Shown: in pieces, positions 1-8,790 of the stretch
How positions within the stretch are numbered: position 1 is the stretch's first letter
Layout: every line of letters starts with the position of its first letter
NCBI RefSeq assembly: GCF_002135435.1
Contig: NZ_NEGK01000014.1
Span: forward strand, 1 to 64,000
Length of the DNA: 64,000 bases
Origin: Acinetobacter sp. ANC 3813
GTDB lineage: Bacteria > Pseudomonadota > Gammaproteobacteria > Pseudomonadales > Moraxellaceae
Direction: 5' to 3'
The notes under the pieces: generated by a model
Told to the model about the DNA's origin: nothing
Database searches by the model: none
The model's input: only the letters and a program-made list of their open reading frames with translations
Position numbers and translations under genes: made by a program

Positions 1-2
1 AT

Positions 3-320
3 GGCAAGCTGACCTTTGACCGTTTATCTTCAGTATTCGTATCCAATACGGTGCATGAAGAAAACCAGCCTGCTCACTTGAAACTGACAGATGCGTCTAT
101 TCCTGTAGATGTAAACCTGCCGAAATGGGATGAGCCTGCACAGCGCTACTGCCCAGCTGGTGTGTATGAAATCATGGAAAATGATGACGGTTCGAAGCGT
201 TTCCAAATCAACGCGGCCAACTGTGTGCACTGCAAAACCTGTGACATCAAAGATCCGTCTCAGAATATCACTTGGGTAACGCCGGAAGGCGGCGGTGGTC
301 CGAACTATCCAAATATGTAA
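3..320 (+). CDS. Electron transfer flavoprotein-ubiquinone oxidoreductase, C-terminal part
   Basis: Only the last 105 codons are present; the gene enters from the left edge. ETF-QO is a membrane-bound flavoprotein that passes electrons from reduced ETF (fatty-acid and amino-acid oxidation) to ubiquinone through FAD and one 4Fe-4S cluster. The fragment holds the ferredoxin-like cluster region: a Cys in RYCPAGVYE and three Cys in [13 protein letters not shown], the four-ligand pattern of this family, followed by the usual glycine-rich C-terminus. It converges on the tusA-like gene and shares a terminator with it. Identification rests on the C-terminal motif only, but that motif is highly characteristic. 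Confidence 0.9.
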   Translation, partial: GKLTFDRLSSVFVSNTVHEENQPAHLKLTDASIPVDVNLPKWDEPAQRYCPAGVYEIMENDDGSKRFQINAANCVHCKTCDIKDPSQNITWVTPEGGGGPNYPNM

Positions 321-393
321 TTTGGAACATCCTCACAGAGCGGGCAGCACATTGCATAGCCGGCTCTGCTGAAGAATGACTGAACTACGGTCA

Positions 394-427
394 TAAAAAA
401 ATCCCTGCTTGATGAAGGGATTTTTTT
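394..427. terminator. Bidirectional rho-independent terminator
   Basis: A-tract, stem ATCCCT/AGGGAT with a 9-nt loop, then a T-tract. The tracts on both sides let it serve the ETF-QO gene (plus) and the tusA-like gene (minus). Confidence 0.85.
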
Positions 428-442
428 ATTTGAGCAAACGGT

Positions 443-700
443 TTAACCTTTCTGCACCAAATAATGAAATTCTTTATTGCCGTTTTCATCTAAGCGTTCT
501 TCCTGCAGCAAAAGTTCATGGCCCAAATGCATACAGAATTTTGGAATATCCCAAGAGGTTGAGTTATCGGTTGCAAAAACTTCAACCACATCGCCCGATT
601 TAGACTTGCGAATCGCCTGATGCAACATCATCACAGGCTCAGGACAGCGCAGGCCGCGGGTGTTTAATTGAATGCTCGGCGTAATTGCAGGTTCAGACAT
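443..700 (-). CDS. tusA: TusA-family sulfurtransferase
   Basis: This 85-residue protein has the TusA/SirA signature GLRCPEPVMM, with the predicted persulfide-carrying Cys at residue 19. TusA accepts sulfur from a cysteine desulfurase (IscS in E. coli) and relays it for 2-thiolation of tRNA wobble uridine; relatives feed other sulfur pathways. Length and the CPEP motif match true TusA. The gene is alone on the minus strand, with no tusBCD or desulfurase nearby, so its exact relay partner cannot be read from context. The Shine-Dalgarno sequence before the ATG is weak. Confidence 0.85.
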   Translation of the reverse strand: MSEPAITPSIQLNTRGLRCPEPVMMLHQAIRKSKSGDVVEVFATDNSTSWDIPKFCMHLGHELLLQEERLDENGNKEFHYLVQKG

Positions 701-925
701 TACATAACTCAGAAGATAAAAACCCTGCTAGTTTAACATGCCTCCCCTGATGCCGCATCTTCGGCGCTTTTGTATTATAGCCAGTGCTTGCCGCATCCAA
801 ACGATGACGCTGCCGCTTAAAAAGATCACTGTAAAGATGAGTCTGCAACCCTCAAGATGCGCCCGATGGCTATACATCAAATATGCTTTTGATCTGATCA
901 TTCAATTTTCACCGCGCAAAGGACA

Positions 926-953
926 TAGACAACTGTATTTTCTGCGGTATGAT
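926..953 (+). promoter_or_regulatory. Candidate sigma70 promoter for corC-lnt
   Basis: TAGACA (926-931) and TATGAT (948-953) lie 16 bp apart, each 5/6 matches to the -35 and -10 consensus. They sit about 45 bp before the corC start. The rest of the gap from 701 to 995 shows no gene or other clear signal. Confidence 0.5.
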
Positions 954-995
954 AAAATCCTATTTTTTAGATATTAAGAGTCTTCAGGAAACATC

Positions 996-1835
996 ATGCA
1001 CGAGGAATCAGGCCCGTCGTGGGGCATGCGCGGCTTACGAAAATGGTTAGGCACTGCGCCAGAAACCCGCGACGAACTGTTAAAATTAGTACAAGATTCA
1101 CGTCGTTTCTTAGAACCCGATACTGTTGCCATGCTTGAAGGCGTTCTTGACCTTCCGGCAACAAAAATCCGTGAAGTGATGACCCCGCGCACTGCAATGA
1201 TCAGCCTGCAGGAAGATGATGAACTGCTGGATATTTTGCATGTTCTGATTGAATCTGCGCATTCGCGCTTCCCTGTTTTCTCTTCAGACCAGCCGGATAA
1301 CGTGGTCGGCATTTTACTGGCCAAAGACCTGTTGCCATTTTTGACAGACCGGACAGCGAAAGTAGATATCCGCGCTTTAATGCGTCAGCCGCTGTTTGTC
1401 CCGGAAAGCGCGCGTTCAGACCAAGTGCTGCGCATGCTGAAAAACACCCAGACTCACATTGCCATTGTCATTGATGAATACGGCACAACCTCAGGTTTAG
1501 TGACGCTTGAAGACATTTTGGAAGAAATTGTCGGTGAAATTGAAGACGAGCACGACAATGTCGATGAAGAAGCTGAGTTCATTGTGCTGGATGCTGACCC
1601 GAAAACCGCAAATACATGGCTGGTTCAAGCGCTTACACCAATTGAACATTTCAACAATGTTTTAGATGCAGACTTTTCTGATGATGAAGTAGAAACTGTG
1701 GGCGGCCTTTTGCTTCAGGAAATTGGTTTAGTAAGCGATTTGCAAGGTCAAGTGATTGAAATTGGAGATTGGGAATTTACGATTCTAGAAGCAGATGCGC
1801 GCACTATTCATCTGATTCGAGCTGTCCGTAAATGA
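996..1835 (+). CDS. corC: CorC/YbeX-type CBS-domain protein
   Basis: This is a 279-residue soluble CorC/HlyC-family protein. It lacks the DUF21 membrane domain of larger relatives. A CBS pair follows the family motif REVMTPRTAM (about residue 59), with RFPVF near residue 91, and ends in the acidic CorC_HlyC transporter-associated domain (about residues 195-279). Family members are linked to magnesium and cobalt efflux; E. coli YbeX also affects ribosome metabolism. The stop codon overlaps the lnt start by 4 bp (ATGA), so the two are translationally coupled, the same corC-lnt pairing seen in E. coli. An AGGA ribosome site precedes the ATG. Confidence 0.9.
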   Translation: MHEESGPSWGMRGLRKWLGTAPETRDELLKLVQDSRRFLEPDTVAMLEGVLDLPATKIREVMTPRTAMISLQEDDELLDILHVLIESAHSRFPVFSSDQPDNVVGILLAKDLLPFLTDRTAKVDIRALMRQPLFVPESARSDQVLRMLKNTQTHIAIVIDEYGTTSGLVTLEDILEEIVGEIEDEHDNVDEEAEFIVLDADPKTANTWLVQALTPIEHFNNVLDADFSDDEVETVGGLLLQEIGLVSDLQGQVIEIGDWEFTILEADARTIHLIRAVRK

Positions 1836-3391
1836 GAACCTATTTTGACAAGCTGTTAAATTCCGCAGAACAACAAAAACAGCTGCCTTTAATTTTTCCT
1901 TTGCTGATTGCGCTATTTTCCGGCGCAATCTTCAGTTTTGCCTTAGCGCCTTATCATTACTGGTGGCTGGCAATCCTTTCACCGGCTTTGCTGTATGCCT
2001 GCCTGCGCAAACGCAGCGCTAAACAGGCCTTTGGCATTGGCTGGGCTTATGGCATCGGCCTGTGGTTTGTCGGCGCATTTTGGCTGTATACCTCAATTCA
2101 TGTCTATGGTGATACCAATTCATTTTTAAGCGTCTTGATGATTGCCATCATGGCCCTAGTAATGGGGCTGTTTACTGCCGTGCAAACATGGCTTTACCGC
2201 CGCTTTTTTCCAGAAACACCGCTGACCTTTGCCCCGCTTTGGGTGCTGTTTGAATGGTCTAAAACTTGGGTGTTCACCGGCTTCCCGTGGCTGTTTGCAG
2301 GCTATGCCTTTACTGAACGCTTTTTGGATGGCTACGCGCCGCTGTTTGGCGTGTTCGGCGTATCCTTTGCAGTCATTCTGCTGGCTTGCGCGCTGGTCGA
2401 AATTCTCAATAAAAAAGTCTTTTGGATTGTTCCTGCTGCTGTAATGCTGCTGGGCGCATGGGGCGCCGCTCAGCTGGATTTTGTCGAACCCAAAGCAACT
2501 AAACCGCTGTCCGTTTCCCTCATTCAGGGCAATATTCCGCAAGATTTAAAATGGCTGACCGAATATCAAACCAAAACCTTGATGATATATGCCCAGCTCA
2601 GCCGCACAGAATGGGGCCGTGATCTGATTGTTTGGCCTGAATCTTCCATTCCGCTGTTTCAAACCGATATCGAACCCTTTTTAGACGCCATGAATGCACA
2701 AGCGGAAAAAACCGGTACGGCTTGGGTGACTGGCATTCCCTACTGGGACTTGGCAGAATCCAGCCGTGCAGGCTACCCGATGTATTACAACAGCATTATG
2801 GCCAGCGGCGATGAATCTGAAGGCTTATACAAAAAGCAACGCTTAGTGCCCTTTGGTGAATATATTCCATTATCAGGTTTGCTGAGCTGGGTGCTACCCG
2901 CACTGCAGAATGATCCGTCAATGAGCGGGTTTTCCCGCGGCGCCAGCGACCAGAAGCCTTTATCAATCAAAAATCATGATCTAGGCGCAGCGATTTGCTA
3001 CGAAGTGGCCTATCCGAATCTGACACGGCGCAATGCGCAGCAAAGCGATTTTTTAGTGACCGTATCCAATGATGCATGGTTCACAGGTACTGCAGGCCCA
3101 TTGCAGCATCTGCAAATGGTGCAGATGCGCGCAAAAGAAAACGGCCGCTGGTTTATCCGTGCGACCAATACAGGTGTAACTGCATTTATTGACCATAATG
3201 GCCATATCGTCAAACAGGCGCCGATGGATAAAGAAGCGGTACTGCGCGGCAATCTGCCGGCAATGCAGGGCGAAACGCTGTATACCCGCCTCAGTGACTG
3301 GCCTGTACTCGGGTTCTCCGTATTGCTGCTGATTTTGGGCTGGGTTTACCGTCCACGCAAAGTCGACATATCGTTTAAATCACGCCGTTAA
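1832..3391 (+). CDS. lnt: Apolipoprotein N-acyltransferase
   Basis: Inner-membrane enzyme of 519 residues that adds the third acyl chain to the N-terminal cysteine of lipoproteins, the last step before Lol export. The first ~215 residues hold several hydrophobic membrane segments; a nitrilase-like periplasmic domain follows (about 225-485), then a last membrane helix and basic tail. The Glu-Lys-Cys triad is visible: E270 (VWPESSIP), K335 (YKKQRLVPFGEY) and C389 (AICYEVAYP), matching E267/K335/C387 of E. coli. It overlaps corC by 4 bp and is followed by a terminator. Confidence 0.96.
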   Translation: MRTYFDKLLNSAEQQKQLPLIFPLLIALFSGAIFSFALAPYHYWWLAILSPALLYACLRKRSAKQAFGIGWAYGIGLWFVGAFWLYTSIHVYGDTNSFLSVLMIAIMALVMGLFTAVQTWLYRRFFPETPLTFAPLWVLFEWSKTWVFTGFPWLFAGYAFTERFLDGYAPLFGVFGVSFAVILLACALVEILNKKVFWIVPAAVMLLGAWGAAQLDFVEPKATKPLSVSLIQGNIPQDLKWLTEYQTKTLMIYAQLSRTEWGRDLIVWPESSIPLFQTDIEPFLDAMNAQAEKTGTAWVTGIPYWDLAESSRAGYPMYYNSIMASGDESEGLYKKQRLVPFGEYIPLSGLLSWVLPALQNDPSMSGFSRGASDQKPLSIKNHDLGAAICYEVAYPNLTRRNAQQSDFLVTVSNDAWFTGTAGPLQHLQMVQMRAKENGRWFIRATNTGVTAFIDHNGHIVKQAPMDKEAVLRGNLPAMQGETLYTRLSDWPVLGFSVLLLILGWVYRPRKVDISFKSRR

Positions 3392-3421
3392 ATGCCGTCT
3401 TTAAAATTCAAATAATGCAAT

Positions 3422-3449
3422 AAAAAACCGAGCCGATGCTCGGTTTTTT
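3422..3449. terminator. Bidirectional rho-independent terminator
   Basis: AAAAAACCGAG / CTCGGTTTTTT hairpin between the convergent lnt and csaA-like genes. It can serve both strands. Confidence 0.9.
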
Positions 3450-3492
3450 ATTGCAGGTCAAGAACGCTTCACATTTTATTTGACCATTCAGA

Positions 3493-3831
3493 TTAAAGCA
3501 GTTTGGTGCCCAAAGGCACGTCTCTATCTGGCACACACAATGCCACCTGCCCTGATGCGTTATGAAAACCCGTCACAAGGCACTCGGACTGAATCGGCCC
3601 AATCTGTTTTTTAGGAAAATTCACAACAGCTGCCACCAGCTTGCCAATTAATTGCTCTGGCTGATACAGCTCGGTAATTTGCGCACTGGATTTTTTGATG
3701 CCCAGCTCCTCCCCAAAATCCACATGTAAAATATAGGCTGGGTTTCTGGCTTCTTTGAAAATTTCTGCCTGAACAATCCGTCCAACACGGATCTCTACTT
3801 TAAAAAAGTCATTCCATTCAATCTGCTGCAT
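3493..3831 (-). CDS. csaA: CsaA-like tRNA-binding-domain protein
   Basis: A 112-residue stand-alone tRNA_bind (EMAP/OB-fold) protein. The core FFKVEIRVGRIVQAE at the N-terminus and the KKQIGPIQSECL segment near residue 75 match CsaA, which has been described as a secretion-related chaperone in Bacillus and binds nucleic acid in vitro. The protein carries no other domain, which distinguishes it from methionyl-tRNA synthetase C-termini and from the YgjH dimer type. Its role here is inferred from the family. It is monocistronic, between two terminators. Confidence 0.8.
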   Translation of the reverse strand: MQQIEWNDFFKVEIRVGRIVQAEIFKEARNPAYILHVDFGEELGIKKSSAQITELYQPEQLIGKLVAAVVNFPKKQIGPIQSECLVTGFHNASGQVALCVPDRDVPLGTKLL

Positions 3832-3975
3832 GGTGCCGCACGCTCCTATTTATTTTTCATGATCAGTATAGAAAAAGAAAAACCGATTGCGCTGCGCTGA
3901 AATAGACAACACGTGCTGTAATTCAGACAATTCATGCTGCCTGCATAGCAAGGGTCAACGGAGTTCAGAGGCAAT

Positions 3976-4003
3976 AAAAAACCGAAGTGATGACTTCGGT
4001 TTT
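3976..4003. terminator. Rho-independent terminator
   Basis: AAAAACCGAAG / CTTCGGTTTT hairpin. It lies downstream of the minus-strand gene at 4054-4389 and just upstream of the csaA-like gene. Confidence 0.75.
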
Positions 4004-4053
4004 GAATATTTTACTGCAAGTTCTAATCTGTGCAGTTTTAGAACTTGCCCAGA

Positions 4054-4389
4054 TTAAAACTGGCTGACGATATATGACATCATTGCCGCTAGGGACAGCA
4101 TAGGAATATAGCGGTAGACTTTCACCACTGCCTGCTCAAACACAGACTCATGCGCCTGTTTTAATTTGGCTACAGTGGCTTGCAACGCGGACCAGAAACT
4201 GAGAACCAATAACGTGCTCATCATACTCAAAGCAAAGAAACCCACCATAATTTGGCTGCTGCCTTCAGTGCTTTGCCATAAATGCACAATGCCTTGGCTC
4301 ACGGGAAGAATGCTGAGAATTAAAAGAACAGATTTCAGCATAGCCCAATGAAATTGATTGATTTCATCGTTTAACATTAATGCTTTCAT
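4054..4389 (-). CDS. Small inner-membrane protein of unknown function
   Basis: This 111-residue protein has three likely membrane helices (about residues 17-38, 48-67 and 91-109), joined by a charged loop (TVAKLKQAHESVFEQAVVK). A good ribosome site (AGGAGG about 6 nt before the ATG) supports translation, and a terminator follows. I do not recognise the family. The AT-rich 280 bp upstream (4390-4671) contains no gene that I can see and probably holds its promoter. Confidence 0.65.
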   Translation of the reverse strand: MKALMLNDEINQFHWAMLKSVLLILSILPVSQGIVHLWQSTEGSSQIMVGFFALSMMSTLLVLSFWSALQATVAKLKQAHESVFEQAVVKVYRYIPMLSLAAMMSYIVSQF

Positions 4390-4671
4390 ACTATCCTCCT
4401 AAAATAAATAAGCGCCATAAGAAGTATTATGCAAGGTTTTATTTAAATTAAAAGCTTATATTTCTTCATCTTTTACGATTATTGTAATCAATAATCTTGG
4501 GAATAATTCTTATTATAACTATCAAATAGAAATATTATTTAAATTTTATATTTTTCAGTCATTTATATTATAAAAGATAATTAAGAAAGATTATCACTTC
4601 ACTCAATATTGAAACAACCTATTAAGTGAAGTGTTTATTTCCATCAAAGCCGAATAAATAATTATTCTCAA

Positions 4672-5109
4672 TTAATGCTGATAAAAAATATCGGCGTCAT
4701 TGCCTTCACCGCCAGACTGGCCATCTGCGCCAAATGAATACAGGTCATAAGGACGGCCTTCAGAGCCTGGAATCACATATTGAATGTCATTTTCCCAGCT
4801 GTCTTTTGGATAGCCGCCTTTCACATAGCCGCCCGGCAGCCAGTTCTTCGCTGATTCAGGCTTATTCACTAAAGCGCCTAAGCCGCCATCCTGCATTGAA
4901 GGATATTTGCCGTTGTCCATTTTGTACTGATCCAAAGCGCCAGCTACGCTTTTCAGGGTGATCGCACTGGTATCCACTTTGGCTTTTTCGCCGCGGCCCA
5001 TGACGTTCGGCACAATCAGCGCAGCCAATACGCCTAAAATCACAATCACCACCATGACTTCAATTAAAGTGAAACCATTCTGCCTGCTGTTTAATCCATT
5101 TGATTGCAT
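4672..5109 (-). CDS. gspG: Type II secretion major pseudopilin GspG
   Basis: 145-residue major pseudopilin of the type II secretion system. The prepilin-peptidase motif QNG|FTLIE places cleavage after G12, with the methylated F13 and conserved E17 at +5, followed by the hydrophobic helix VMVVIVILGVLAALIVP. The C-terminal part has the GspG features YPKDSWENDIQYV and YDLYSFGADG. It follows gspF by 39 bp on the same strand, so the two probably form an operon. No other gsp gene is nearby, consistent with the scattered type II loci of Acinetobacter. Confidence 0.95.
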   Translation of the reverse strand: MQSNGLNSRQNGFTLIEVMVVIVILGVLAALIVPNVMGRGEKAKVDTSAITLKSVAGALDQYKMDNGKYPSMQDGGLGALVNKPESAKNWLPGGYVKGGYPKDSWENDIQYVIPGSEGRPYDLYSFGADGQSGGEGNDADIFYQH

Positions 5110-5148
5110 CTATTTAATCTCGTGTTCTATAGCACTGAAAAAGTTTGT

Positions 5149-6354
5149 TTAAATCATATTATTCATATTGACGATCGGCAGCATCACTGCAATCACAATC
5201 ACTAAAACAATGCTCGCCATCAGCACCAGCATGAGCGGTTCCAATAGCGCCAGCAAGGTTGAAATAAGCGTTGTGACTTCCCGATCCTGCATGTCTGATG
5301 CACGCTCCAGCATTCGGTCCAATTCGCCTGAAGCTTCACCGCTTCGGATCATTTGTACCATCATTGGTGGGAAATATCCACTGCGCTCCAGCTGCGTCGC
5401 CAGATTGCCGCCTTCAGTCACTTTTTCCGCAGCCAAATTCACAGAATCGCGGATCACCCAGTTATTGCTGACCGCCGCGCCAATTTTTAAGGCATCCACC
5501 AGCGGCACGCCGGATTTGGTTAGAATAGACAGGGTACTGGCAAAACGCGCAGCATTAATGCCCTTGGACAATTTACTGAAAAGGGGCAGCTTTAAGGTTA
5601 AGCGGTCAAAGGCATAGTGCCCCGCCGCTGTTCTTAAAAACCGCGCCAGCAGAAAAATGCCGACAGCCGTTCCAGCCAGCAAAAAAGGCCAGGCCACGCG
5701 GATAAAATCGCTGGCATTCATCAGCGCCACAGTAATCCAAGGCAATGCGCCTTTATCCTGATCAAAGGTTTTAACAATATCCGGCACGACATAGGTCATC
5801 AGCCCCATCACAATCGCGAAAGACATCAGCATTAAAATAACCGGATAAATCATCGCGCCCTGCACTTTCTTCTGCATGGCAAAACGGTTTTCGGTGTAAT
5901 CCGCCAATTGATCTAAAATTAAATCCAAATGGCCTGAGCGTTCGCCTGCGGCAATGGTTGCAATATACAGTTCAGGAAAGCGGCCGGATTGACTCAGCGC
6001 ATTGGCTAAGGAATGGCCTTCCAGTACTTTTGAACGCACAGACATCAATAAATTCTGCACATGGGCTTTTTCATTTTGCTTGCCGACTGCGCGGATGGCT
6101 TCTTCCAAAGGAATCGCGGCGGCCACCAAAACTGACAGCTGTCGGGTCAGCAGGGCCAAATCATAAGAGGTGATGCTTTTTTGAAACCAGCTGTTTTGCG
6201 CATGCTTGTCCTTTTGCTCTACAGGGTCCACTGTGACTGGGATCAGCGACTGGTCACGCAGCTGCTGACGGATTTGACGCGCGGAATCCCCTTCAAGTAC
6301 ACCCTTTTGCTGCTTCCCTGAAGCATCTATGGCCGTAAACTGATATGCTGGCAT
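5149..6354 (-). CDS. gspF: Type II secretion inner-membrane platform protein GspF
   Basis: 401 residues, the usual GspF length. Two T2SSF domains (about 70-190 and 270-395), each followed by hydrophobic membrane segments, with the typical GERSGHLD and SGEASGELD motifs. GspF is the inner-membrane platform of the secretion machine and works with the GspE ATPase, which is not in this window. The N-terminus (MPAYQFTAIDASGKQQKG) is typical of the family. No strong ribosome site is seen before the ATG. Confidence 0.95.
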   Translation of the reverse strand: MPAYQFTAIDASGKQQKGVLEGDSARQIRQQLRDQSLIPVTVDPVEQKDKHAQNSWFQKSITSYDLALLTRQLSVLVAAAIPLEEAIRAVGKQNEKAHVQNLLMSVRSKVLEGHSLANALSQSGRFPELYIATIAAGERSGHLDLILDQLADYTENRFAMQKKVQGAMIYPVILMLMSFAIVMGLMTYVVPDIVKTFDQDKGALPWITVALMNASDFIRVAWPFLLAGTAVGIFLLARFLRTAAGHYAFDRLTLKLPLFSKLSKGINAARFASTLSILTKSGVPLVDALKIGAAVSNNWVIRDSVNLAAEKVTEGGNLATQLERSGYFPPMMVQMIRSGEASGELDRMLERASDMQDREVTTLISTLLALLEPLMLVLMASIVLVIVIAVMLPIVNMNNMI

Positions 6355-6504
6355 TGGTATGCTCTAATTGTCCAAAAAATTAACTCGCGCTGTTGCGCCC
6401 AACCTATAAAATCATTCATATTCTTAGATATAAATTATCTAATTACTCTACCACAACTCCCGTTCGATCACGACGACTTTAAAATAGGATCAGATCGCTT
6501 TTTT

Positions 6505-8727
6505 ATGCAAGTTTCCAACCCTGTTTCACATGCTGTATACCGCGTTCGCGTTGCCGTTCCAGTTTATCTGTATGACTGCTTTGATTACAGCCTCAGCGCT
6601 GAACAATATCAGCAAGCTGAAGCAGGCGCTCGGGTCGCGGTATCGTTTGGGCGGCAGAACTTGGTCGGGGTCATTACTGAAAAACTGGCGCCTGATGCTC
6701 CGCTTGATCCTAAAATAAAACTCAAAGCCATTACTGAACTGCTGGATGATCAGGCGATTTTAGACAGCAAAGTTTTAAGTTTGCTGACATGGGCTGCGCA
6801 ATATTATCAATTTCCCATTGGCGAAGTCATTCAAGGCGCCTTACCGGGCTTACTGCGCCAAGGAAAACCCTATAACTTACTGGCGCGCACATGGAATCTG
6901 CTGGATCAGCAGGCCGAAGATAAGCTCAAGCGTTCAGAGCGCCAGCAAGAAGCCTATAAAGTGCTGAAACTGCATCCTTCAGGCACATCAGAAAACCTGC
7001 TGAATCTCGCAGGAGTTGAAACTGCAACCTTAAAGGCGTTGGAAAAAAAAGGCATTTGTGAATGTGTGCTGGAAGCACAGGATTTCAGCCCCATGCCGGT
7101 CAGCATGGCGCAGATGCCTTTAATAGCCAATCATGAACAGAAAAAAGCCATCGATACCGTCATAAAAGCGCAAAAAAAATATCAAGCTTTTCTGCTCGAT
7201 GGCCTGACAGGCAGCGGTAAAACGGAAGTCTATCTGCAGATCATGCAGGATGTATTGAAACACGGTAAGCAAGTTTTGGTGCTGGTGCCTGAGATTGGAC
7301 TGACGCCGCAAACAATTAGCCGTTTCCAATCCCGCTTTCACTGCAATATCGCGCTGCTGCATTCCGGATTAAATGATTCCAAACGCCTGCAGGCATGGCA
7401 AGCGGCACAAACAGGCAAAGCCTCGATTATTTTGGGCACACGCTCTGCTATTTTTTGCCCGCTGCCAAATTTAGGCTTAATCGTTTTAGATGAAGAGCAC
7501 GATCTGTCATTTAAACAGCAGGAAGGTTTCCGTTATCATGCGCGCGATATTGCCCTATACCGCGGACATTTAGAACAGTGTCCCGTGGTTCTGGGATCTG
7601 CCACGCCCAGCATAGACAGTTACGCCCTAGTGCAAAACGGTAAAATGAGCGTACTGGAGCTGAATCAACGGGCAGGCTCAGCATTGATGCCGAAAATTCA
7701 TATTCTAGATTTAAAAATTGCGCAAAAGCAACACGGCATCAGCCAAATGCTGCTGGACGAAATGAAAAGACGCTTGGAGAAAAAAGAACAGGTTTTGGTC
7801 TTTTTAAACCGCCGCGGCTATGCGCCTGTGCTGATTTGCGAAAGCTGCGCATGGCAAGCCAAATGCCCGCATTGTGATGCCAATTTCACTGTGCACCGCA
7901 CACCTTATCAGCACCTGCACTGCCACCACTGCGGCACCATTCACCGCATGCCGGATCATTGCCCGCAGTGCAATCATACTGAGTTAAAATCAATAGGCAT
8001 GGGCACAGCCAAAGTTGAAGACAGCCTCAATGAACTGTTCCCAGATTTTGAAGTGATCCGGGTTGACCGGGATTCAACCAGCCGGGTGGGCAGCTGGCAG
8101 AAAATTTACGATAAAATTCAAAAGAGCGAACCGGTAATTTTACTGGGAACACAAATGCTGGCCAAAGGCCATCATTTTCCCTATGTTACTTTAGTGGCTA
8201 TTCTGGATATTGATTCTGGATTGCTCAGTGTCGATTTCCGCGCGACAGAACGCACGGCGCAGCTGGTGGTGCAAGTCTCTGGACGCGCAGGACGCGGTGA
8301 ACGCAAAGGCGATGTGTATCTGCAAACCCTGCGCCCTGAACATCCGCTGCTCAATACGCTGGTGCAGGAAGATTACCGCCAGTTTGCCAAACTGACATTG
8401 AAGGAACGCCAAGCCGCGCTGATGCCGCCTTTCCGATATGCTGCGCTGATCCGCTGCGAATCAAAAGATCAAAAAATCAATACAGATTTTTTACAGCAGC
8501 ATGCACAGTATTTAAGGCAAAATTCTGAAAATACCGTGGATATCTGGGGGCCGATCCCCGCACCGATGGAACGCAAAGCGGGACGCTATCAGTCGCATAT
8601 GGTACTGCTGTCCGCAGACCGCGCCAGACTGCACTTCTATATTCGGCACTGGTGGCTGAACATGCTGCAGCAGAAGCCCTCCAGTATGAAACTCAGTTTG
8701 GATATAGATCCGCAAGAACTCAGCTAA
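6505..8727 (+). CDS. priA: Primosomal protein N' (replication restart helicase)
   Basis: 740-residue superfamily-2 3'-5' helicase that recognises stalled forks and D-loops and reloads DnaB. Order: N-terminal DNA-binding region; Walker A GLTGSGKT (about residue 233); DEEH box (about 328); zinc-binding region with paired cysteines (CESC, CPHC, CHHC, CPQC; about 450-500); C-terminal helicase motifs including GRAGRGERKG. It is transcribed divergently from gspF and functionally complements recBCD further along, since both act at broken forks. Confidence 0.97.
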   Translation: MQVSNPVSHAVYRVRVAVPVYLYDCFDYSLSAEQYQQAEAGARVAVSFGRQNLVGVITEKLAPDAPLDPKIKLKAITELLDDQAILDSKVLSLLTWAAQYYQFPIGEVIQGALPGLLRQGKPYNLLARTWNLLDQQAEDKLKRSERQQEAYKVLKLHPSGTSENLLNLAGVETATLKALEKKGICECVLEAQDFSPMPVSMAQMPLIANHEQKKAIDTVIKAQKKYQAFLLDGLTGSGKTEVYLQIMQDVLKHGKQVLVLVPEIGLTPQTISRFQSRFHCNIALLHSGLNDSKRLQAWQAAQTGKASIILGTRSAIFCPLPNLGLIVLDEEHDLSFKQQEGFRYHARDIALYRGHLEQCPVVLGSATPSIDSYALVQNGKMSVLELNQRAGSALMPKIHILDLKIAQKQHGISQMLLDEMKRRLEKKEQVLVFLNRRGYAPVLICESCAWQAKCPHCDANFTVHRTPYQHLHCHHCGTIHRMPDHCPQCNHTELKSIGMGTAKVEDSLNELFPDFEVIRVDRDSTSRVGSWQKIYDKIQKSEPVILLGTQMLAKGHHFPYVTLVAILDIDSGLLSVDFRATERTAQLVVQVSGRAGRGERKGDVYLQTLRPEHPLLNTLVQEDYRQFAKLTLKERQAALMPPFRYAALIRCESKDQKINTDFLQQHAQYLRQNSENTVDIWGPIPAPMERKAGRYQSHMVLLSADRARLHFYIRHWWLNMLQQKPSSMKLSLDIDPQELS

Positions 8728-8790
8728 GGCGCTGCCTTCGACACGCCTTGCAGCCCTGCTGCACAAAACGCAATCAATTAGGACGGACGC

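Noticed and set aside
738..977. 79-codon frame upstream of corC
   Set aside because: It covers the likely corC promoter, has no ribosome site, and no recognisable composition of a real protein.
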